A DNA stretch of 19,477 nt. Source: JBGTFE01 sp036403235 (GTDB lineage Bacteria > Acidobacteriota > Blastocatellia > Pyrinomonadales > Pyrinomonadaceae). Shown one piece after another: positions 15,452 through 19,477 of the stretch. A program made the translations under genes and the position numbers. The DNA is taken from positions 1 through 19,477 of the forward strand of contig DASWRI010000029.1 in NCBI GenBank assembly GCA_036403235.1, written 5' to 3'. The notes beneath the pieces are model-generated. The model had not been told where the DNA came from, did no database searches, and was given only the letters and a program-made list of their open reading frames with translations. Position 1 is the first letter of the stretch; the number at the start of each line of letters is the position of its first letter.

Positions 15452-15650
15452 AGCGCGCTTCCTTGGGGTGGAAGAGACTGCGAGCATCGGTCTTCGGAAT
15501 CGAGTGTGGGAATGTTTTGAAATAAGCCGAGAATTATTTGCAATTTCACTTTTTTATGGTATTTTCCCCGCAACGCGAGAGAGTTATCGTTAATTCTTAT
15601 ATTGATTGACTTTTTCCAAATTACAGGTAAATATTATTCGGTATAAACCG

Positions 15651-16373
15651 ATGATTAAAGAATGTCCTCTATGCAAGCGCACATACGCCGATAATACGCT
15701 GGCGTTTTGTCTTGAAGACGGCTCTTTGCTGTCCGCGCCGTTCGACCCGGACGCGACGCACAAACTTTCCAATCACGAAACCAATCTGCCGCCGACTGAA
15801 TTTATTAATCTCGCGACGGCGGATTCCGTTGCCGAGATACAAACTCCCGCAGAGACTAAAGCTGAAATTCCAACCGTCGTCAGACCGGCGGTGCAGATGC
15901 CGGACGTTCCGGCGCAGAAAGCCGAGGCGATAATGCCCGCCGCGCCGAAATCGAAACGCCTGCCGCTCGTCGCAGTCGGCGGCGCGATGTTGCTGGCAGT
16001 AATCGCCCTTTTCGCCATCTTTCTCGTGTCGCGCTCGTCGGAAAAGCGCGACACGCCCGCAAAAGCCATAAGGACATATATTGAAGCGATAAGAAATAAA
16101 AATCTTCAGGATCTTAAAGACTCGCTAAGTGAAAATACGTCCCGCCTGCTCGAAGCCGAGGCGAAAGGTAAAAATAAGACGCTTGACGAGATTTTGAAAA
16201 CGGAGCTTGAAACCGCGTCAGCGGCCACTAAGCCAGGCGAGGTCGAAACGCAAAACGAGAAAATCACGGGCGACAACGCCACAATCGAATTTAGATGCTG
16301 CGGAAACGTTGAATGGTCGCAGCGTACATTCGTCAAAGAGAAAGGCGAATGGAAAATATCGGCTTCAAATTAA
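15651..16373 (+). CDS. Zinc-ribbon single-pass membrane protein with NTF2-like (DUF4878-like) C-terminal domain
   Basis: This is a 240-residue protein. It starts MIKECPLCKRTYADNTLAFC, with C5, C8 and C20 forming a CPxC...FC ribbon-like motif and LEDG after it. A proline-rich linker (about 45-100) and a membrane segment (about 104-126, LPLVAVGGAMLLAVIALFAIF) follow. Residues 136-240 run from PAKAIRTYIEAIRNKNLQDL to WSQRTFVKEKGEWKIS, resembling the cone-shaped NTF2-like/DUF4878 fold. This architecture is familiar from acidobacterial genomes but has no assigned function. The ATG at 15651 places the zinc motif at the N-terminus. There is no Shine-Dalgarno site. Only three of four usual metal ligands are evident. 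The stretch 16374-16573 holds no supportable gene. Confidence 0.8.
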   Translation: MIKECPLCKRTYADNTLAFCLEDGSLLSAPFDPDATHKLSNHETNLPPTEFINLATADSVAEIQTPAETKAEIPTVVRPAVQMPDVPAQKAEAIMPAAPKSKRLPLVAVGGAMLLAVIALFAIFLVSRSSEKRDTPAKAIRTYIEAIRNKNLQDLKDSLSENTSRLLEAEAKGKNKTLDEILKTELETASAATKPGEVETQNEKITGDNATIEFRCCGNVEWSQRTFVKEKGEWKISASN

Positions 16374-16573
16374 AAATCATTATCCGCGCCGAAACCGTAA
16401 AGACACGAGCTCGGGCAGCTACGATTTACGGCGATGAATTTGCCGCAATGGTTCAGACTTAACCCGGACTCGTTCTTTCGGCTTTAAAGACTAAAAAATT
16501 CTCCGATATATTAACGACTTTTTTCAAGAAATCGGACACAAAATCACACGAAACGACAAATAGAGAATAAACA

Positions 16574-16615
16574 AAAGCCTTGATTTTGCTGGACAATAAG
16601 CAAAATCAAGGCTTT
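16574..16615 (-). terminator. Terminator of the tadA-tRNA-Ser transcript
   Basis: Bases 16574-16590 and 16599-16615 are perfect 17-nt complements with an 8-nt loop. On the minus strand the stem is followed by ttttgttta. It lies 14 nt beyond the 3' end of tRNA-Ser(CGA). On the plus strand the following sequence is poor in T, so it mainly serves the minus strand. Confidence 0.85.
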
Positions 16616-16629
16616 CATGATTTAGTGTA

Positions 16630-16719
<90 letters not shown>

Positions 16720-16725
16720 GTTTTC

Positions 16726-17205
16726 TTAGAAATCGCTCTTTTTTTCAAGCCTTTTTTGACGAAAAAAATCCTGAACGAGTTGCCTGCATTCATCGCGCAG
16801 AATGCCCGAAGCGATTTCTATTTTATGATTCAAAGAGCTGTTATCGCAAATGCGAAAAATTGTTTCGACTGCGCCGAATCGTTCGTCCAAAGCGCCGAAA
16901 ACAAGCCGCTTGACTCTGGCGTTAACGAGCGCGCCGGCGCACATCGCGCAAGGTTCAATAGTCGTATAAAGACAAGTTTCAGTCAAACGATAGTTGCCAA
17001 TTTTCCTCGCCGCCTCGCGCAAAACCAAAATCTCGGCGTGCGCCGTCGGGTCTTTGTCCGTTATCGTGCGGTTGCCCGCGACGGCTAAAAGCTCGCCCGC
17101 TTCATTTATCAAACACGCGCCAATCGGAACTTCGTTAAAATTTCCGGCTTCCTCGGCGGCTTCAATCGCGCGTCGCATCCAAAATTCATCCGCTTCAAAA
17201 GACAT
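16726..17205 (-). CDS. tadA: tRNA-specific adenosine-34 deaminase
   Basis: It converts wobble adenosine to inosine, classically in tRNA-Arg(ACG). It is 159 residues, the usual size. The deaminase zinc site is H56-A-E58 (TAHAEIL) and P85-C86-x2-C89 (PCAMC), with the proton-shuttling E58 in place. The core also reads FNEVPIGACL and GNRTITDKDPTAH, typical of TadA. The ATG at 17205 is chosen because the 47 residues that a longer frame would add are hydrophobic and unrelated to the family, and because a promoter fits just upstream (17242-17270). tRNA-Ser(CGA) follows after 6 nt. Confidence 0.95.
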   Translation of the reverse strand: MSFEADEFWMRRAIEAAEEAGNFNEVPIGACLINEAGELLAVAGNRTITDKDPTAHAEILVLREAARKIGNYRLTETCLYTTIEPCAMCAGALVNARVKRLVFGALDERFGAVETIFRICDNSSLNHKIEIASGILRDECRQLVQDFFRQKRLEKKSDF

Positions 17206-17241
17206 AAAATTGTTAAAGACGCGCCCCGGGAGCAAACTGAA

Positions 17242-17270
17242 AATATAGATTTCCCGTTTAATAAAGTCAA
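17242..17270 (-). promoter_or_regulatory. Sigma70-like promoter of tadA and tRNA-Ser(CGA)
   Basis: On the minus strand TTGACT (17270-17265), 17 nt, TATATT (17247-17242), five of six consensus bases in each box at optimal spacing. The expected start near 17235 leaves a leader of about 30 nt before the tadA ATG at 17205. No other terminator lies before 16615, so the tRNA should be included. Confidence 0.7.
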
Positions 17271-17426
17271 GCAGAATCAAGTAAAAAGTCAAAACGTAAG
17301 AGATGAGCGCTTTATTTTTTACTTCCAATTTTTTTTCTTGCATCAAATCAGCAAAGTGTTAAACTTAAAAGAGAATCGGCTCGCTCGTTTACCGATTCGT
17401 CCGAATTTCTTCCTTAAAGCCGCCTT

Positions 17427-18356
17427 ATGAGAGACAATTTTCGTCTTGCGAATGAACCTACAGTCGAGGACGATATACATATCAGCCAGCTTCCGCCTTC
17501 CTTTAAATCGCTGGCCGAGGAAGTCCGCGCGCGCAGCAACAAGCCGAAAACGACGCCGCTTTCGATTCCGCAAAAGCTTTCGCTTTCCGAATTTAACACG
17601 GCGATGGTGCATTTTTACCGCGGCGAAGTTCAGCGCTCGAACGTCTGGCGCGGGCGTCTGGACGCGACGACTAACTGGGCGGTGATTACGGCGGGCGCGA
17701 CGCTTTCGTTTGTTTTCAGCTCGCCAGACAATCCGCATTTCGCGATTCCGATAAACTCGATTCTGGTGACGATTTTTCTTTTTATGGAAGCGCGCCGCTA
17801 TCGATATTACGAAGTCTGGGCAAACCGCGTGAGAGTTCTCGAAACCGGCTATTTTGCGCCGATGCTTTCGCACCGGACGGTTCCGCCCGACAAGGAATGG
17901 GCCGAGCATATCTCGTCGGATTTACTCAATCCGCATTTTACAATCAGCGAGTGGGAAGCGGTCGGAAGACGATTGAGAAGCAATTATCTGTGGATTTTTG
18001 TTCTGCTCGCGCTGAGCTGGACTTTGAAGATTTACGTTCACCCGTTTCCGATTATACCGGACGCGAAACAGAGTTTCTGGGATTTGTTTTTCTTTCGCGC
18101 GCAGGTCGGACTCGCGCCGGGCTGGCTGGTCGTTCTGGTCGGTTTGCTTTTTAACGGAGCGATTTTCTTTCTCGCTTTCGGAACCTTGAAGCTGCGTAAC
18201 GCTTCTAGCGAAGTGCAGCCGCTCGAACATTTCGAATGGCATCCGCTCAAACAGGTTTCCGATTGGGCCGAAACGAATCTGAAAAAACGCAACACCATTC
18301 GCCGCGCCAAAAAAGCGCGCCAGCGCGTCCGCTCGATTCACAAAACCGAAGCGTAA
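17427..18356 (+). CDS. DUF2270-family integral membrane protein
   Basis: The 309-residue protein has a polar N-terminus (1-55), the FYRGE (63-67) and WRGRLDATTNWAV (74-86) signature, membrane segments at about 84-100 and 106-121, EARRYRYYEVWANRVRVLE (121-139), and two more segments at about 187-204 and 232-252. The C-terminal tail is very basic (from about 284). The signature blocks match the DUF2270 family of predicted membrane proteins, whose role is not known to me. It is divergent from tadA. The gap 17206-17426 holds the tadA promoter and AT-rich sequence. No strong ribosome site precedes the ATG. Confidence 0.85.
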   Translation: MRDNFRLANEPTVEDDIHISQLPPSFKSLAEEVRARSNKPKTTPLSIPQKLSLSEFNTAMVHFYRGEVQRSNVWRGRLDATTNWAVITAGATLSFVFSSPDNPHFAIPINSILVTIFLFMEARRYRYYEVWANRVRVLETGYFAPMLSHRTVPPDKEWAEHISSDLLNPHFTISEWEAVGRRLRSNYLWIFVLLALSWTLKIYVHPFPIIPDAKQSFWDLFFFRAQVGLAPGWLVVLVGLLFNGAIFFLAFGTLKLRNASSEVQPLEHFEWHPLKQVSDWAETNLKKRNTIRRAKKARQRVRSIHKTEA

Positions 18357-18360
18357 AATA

Positions 18361-18431
18361 ACTGAAAAGTGAAAACTGAGAGCTGGGAACAAAGAAGTTA
18401 ATTTCAGTTCTCAGTTTTCAGTTTTTAGTTT
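18361..18431. repeat. Intergenic dyad of ACTGA/TCAGT words
   Basis: The left arm (about 18361-18388, actgaaaagtgaaaactgag and on) is complementary, with few mismatches, to the right arm (about 18403-18431, ttcagttctcagttttcagt and on). Each arm repeats an ACTGA-type word about three times. It lies between the DUF2270 and zinc-ribbon genes and may weaken transcription between them. Confidence 0.65.
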
Positions 18432-18486
18432 AATTTGTTATTTTTTTGTCTAACGGATTTATAAATTTTAAGGAGAGCAATTTTTT

Positions 18487-18777
18487 ATGTCAGTAGAATT
18501 AGAAGACCGCGGGAGAGCTTTGGAAAACGAGTATTTTCACCGCAAAGAGCAGGAGCTAATCGAAAAAATGAAGGAGAAAATCAACGCCGAAAACGCAAAA
18601 GCGACCGAAATGGAATGCCCGCGCTGCGACGGGAAATTAGTCGAAACCGATTTTGAAAATATTAAAATCGACGTCTGCGACGCGTGTTCGGGCGTCTGGT
18701 TCGACGCGGGCGAGCTGGCGCAGGTCATCGATAAAGAAGAAAAAAGCGGCGGCTGGTTCGGCGGATTTTTCAAATAA
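18487..18777 (+). CDS. TFIIB-type zinc-ribbon protein
   Basis: The 96-residue protein has a charged, probably helical N-terminus (1-40, many E and K) and then a zinc ribbon with C44-P-R-C47 and C64-D-A-C67. The ribbon is followed by SGVWFDAGELAQV (68-80), the hallmark of the zf-TFIIB/PF13453 family, and a Gly/Phe-rich tail. AAGGAG at 18470-18475 lies 11 nt before the ATG. It is probably cytoplasmic. The role is unknown; the family is thought to bind nucleic acid or partner proteins, but nothing here shows which. The next gene starts 16 nt downstream, so they probably share a transcript. Confidence 0.88.
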   Translation: MSVELEDRGRALENEYFHRKEQELIEKMKEKINAENAKATEMECPRCDGKLVETDFENIKIDVCDACSGVWFDAGELAQVIDKEEKSGGWFGGFFK

Positions 18778-18793
18778 GAGGTTTTAGACGGAA

Positions 18794-19477
18794 ATGGACG
18801 GATATAAACGCAATTTTTCCAGACTGATTTTATCGCTCGCCCTCGGCTTGAACCTGTCTTTTGCGATTCAGGCTCAGACTGTAACTCCGAAAATAAGAGC
18901 GGACGAGCCGACAACAGGTTTGTTCGTTCGCGAACAGAAACTCGACAGCAAGCTGATGGCGCGGCAGATGCCCTACAATCTGATTGTGCCGGAAAGCTAT
19001 GCTTTGGCGGAGAACAAGTCAAAAAAATATCCGGTTATTTACCTGCTTCACGGCTTGAGCGGGCATTTCGATAATTGGGCAGGCAAAACAAAGCTCTACG
19101 AATATGCAGTAAAATATAATTTTCTGATTGTGATGCCCGAAGGCGGCGACGGCTGGTACACTGATAGTTCGACGATTCCTAATGATAAATACGAAAGTTA
19201 TATAATTCAGGAGTTGATTCCCGAGATTGATAAAAATTACCGCACGGCTGCCGACCGCAAGCATCGTTTTATCGCCGGTCTTTCGATGGGCGGTTACGGC
19301 TCTATAAAATTCGGCTTGAAATACCCGCACATGTTCGCGCTCGTCGGCTCTTTCAGCGGCGCGCTCGGCGCGGCCGACTGGACGGAAAAGGAAATCGGTA
19401 CGAAAGGCGCGATTGCCGAATCTATTTTGAAGGTTTACGGCGCGGCGGGCAGTCAAACACGAAAGGAAAACGATATT
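18794..19477 (+). CDS. Secreted alpha/beta-hydrolase esterase (esterase D/PF00756 type), 3' end cut by window
   Basis: From the ATG at 18794 the frame is open for 228 codons to the window end. A signal peptide occupies about 1-28 (LILSLALGLNLSFAIQAQ). Then come MPYNLIVPESYA (59-70), YPVIYLLHGLSG (79-90, with the oxyanion HG at 86-87), LIVMPEGGDGWY (111-122) and the nucleophile elbow GLSMGGYG (162-169, S164). This matches putative esterases such as S-formylglutathione hydrolase, tributyrin esterase and feruloyl/acetyl esterases. A signal peptide favours an exported, polymer- or ester-cleaving enzyme over formaldehyde detoxification. The catalytic Asp and His lie beyond the window. It follows the zinc-ribbon gene by 16 nt. 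Confidence 0.92.
   Translation, partial: MDGYKRNFSRLILSLALGLNLSFAIQAQTVTPKIRADEPTTGLFVREQKLDSKLMARQMPYNLIVPESYALAENKSKKYPVIYLLHGLSGHFDNWAGKTKLYEYAVKYNFLIVMPEGGDGWYTDSSTIPNDKYESYIIQELIPEIDKNYRTAADRKHRFIAGLSMGGYGSIKFGLKYPHMFALVGSFSGALGAADWTEKEIGTKGAIAESILKVYGAAGSQTRKENDI

Noticed and set aside
16374..16573. Frame encoding KDTSSGSYDLRR as a possible gene remnant
   Set aside because: The open stretch is short, overlaps the previous gene in another frame and matches no family I recognise.
17206..17346. Longer N-terminus for TadA with a hydrophobic stretch
   Set aside because: The extension includes the promoter boxes at 17242-17270 and is unrelated to the TadA family.

Overview
The window reads like a piece of chromosome from an Acidobacteriota genome, most plausibly class Blastocatellia (inference). 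The clues are large secreted proteins made of delta-60 repeats plus DYDGDG (FG-GAP/VCBS-like) repeats, a small CPxCxxTYxDxxLxFC zinc-ribbon membrane protein, moderate GC, and Shine-Dalgarno sites in front of only some genes. No phage structural genes, CRISPR array or intact insertion sequence was seen.

Layout. 1-163: the 3' end of a secreted DYDGDG-repeat gene. 233-883 (-): endonuclease III. 1039-6110 (+): a surface-glycan-like run of sugar aminotransferase, membrane-anchored TPR/carbohydrate-binding-like protein, O-antigen ligase/polymerase and SAM methyltransferase. 6193-7729 (-): phosphatidylethanolamine synthesis, psd then pssA, overlapping by 11 nt. 7886-10100 (-): dnaX followed by a tiny membrane protein with a clear terminator. 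10277-10682: a promoter and a truncated secreted-protein relic. 10818-13934: promoter, 991-residue delta-60/DYDGDG protein and terminator. 13950-14227 (-): the 4.5S-type SRP RNA (ffs) and tRNA-Ser(GGA). 14307-16640: a stretch bounded by a 12-bp direct repeat of a tRNA-Ser 3' end. It holds a decayed integrase-like gene, a stand-alone receiver protein and a zinc-ribbon membrane protein. 16630-17270 (-): promoter, tadA and tRNA-Ser(CGA) as one apparent transcript with its own terminator. 17427-19477 (+): a DUF2270 membrane protein, a TFIIB-type zinc-ribbon protein and a secreted esterase cut by the window end.

The main points of interest are these. (1) tadA, two tRNA-Ser genes, SRP RNA and dnaX lie on one strand in an order that resembles the Bacillus tadA-scr-dnaX neighbourhood, but opened up by inserted genes. 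(2) A possible vestigial integrative element sits in the tRNA-Ser(CGA) 3' end. (3) Nearly every intergenic gap holds a dyad whose arms are built from short repeated words. At least two of these word families recur in the window. (4) The secreted repeat protein has a rigid 135-bp period, and a paralogous C-terminus lies at the left edge of the window. Most genes otherwise look like ordinary housekeeping.
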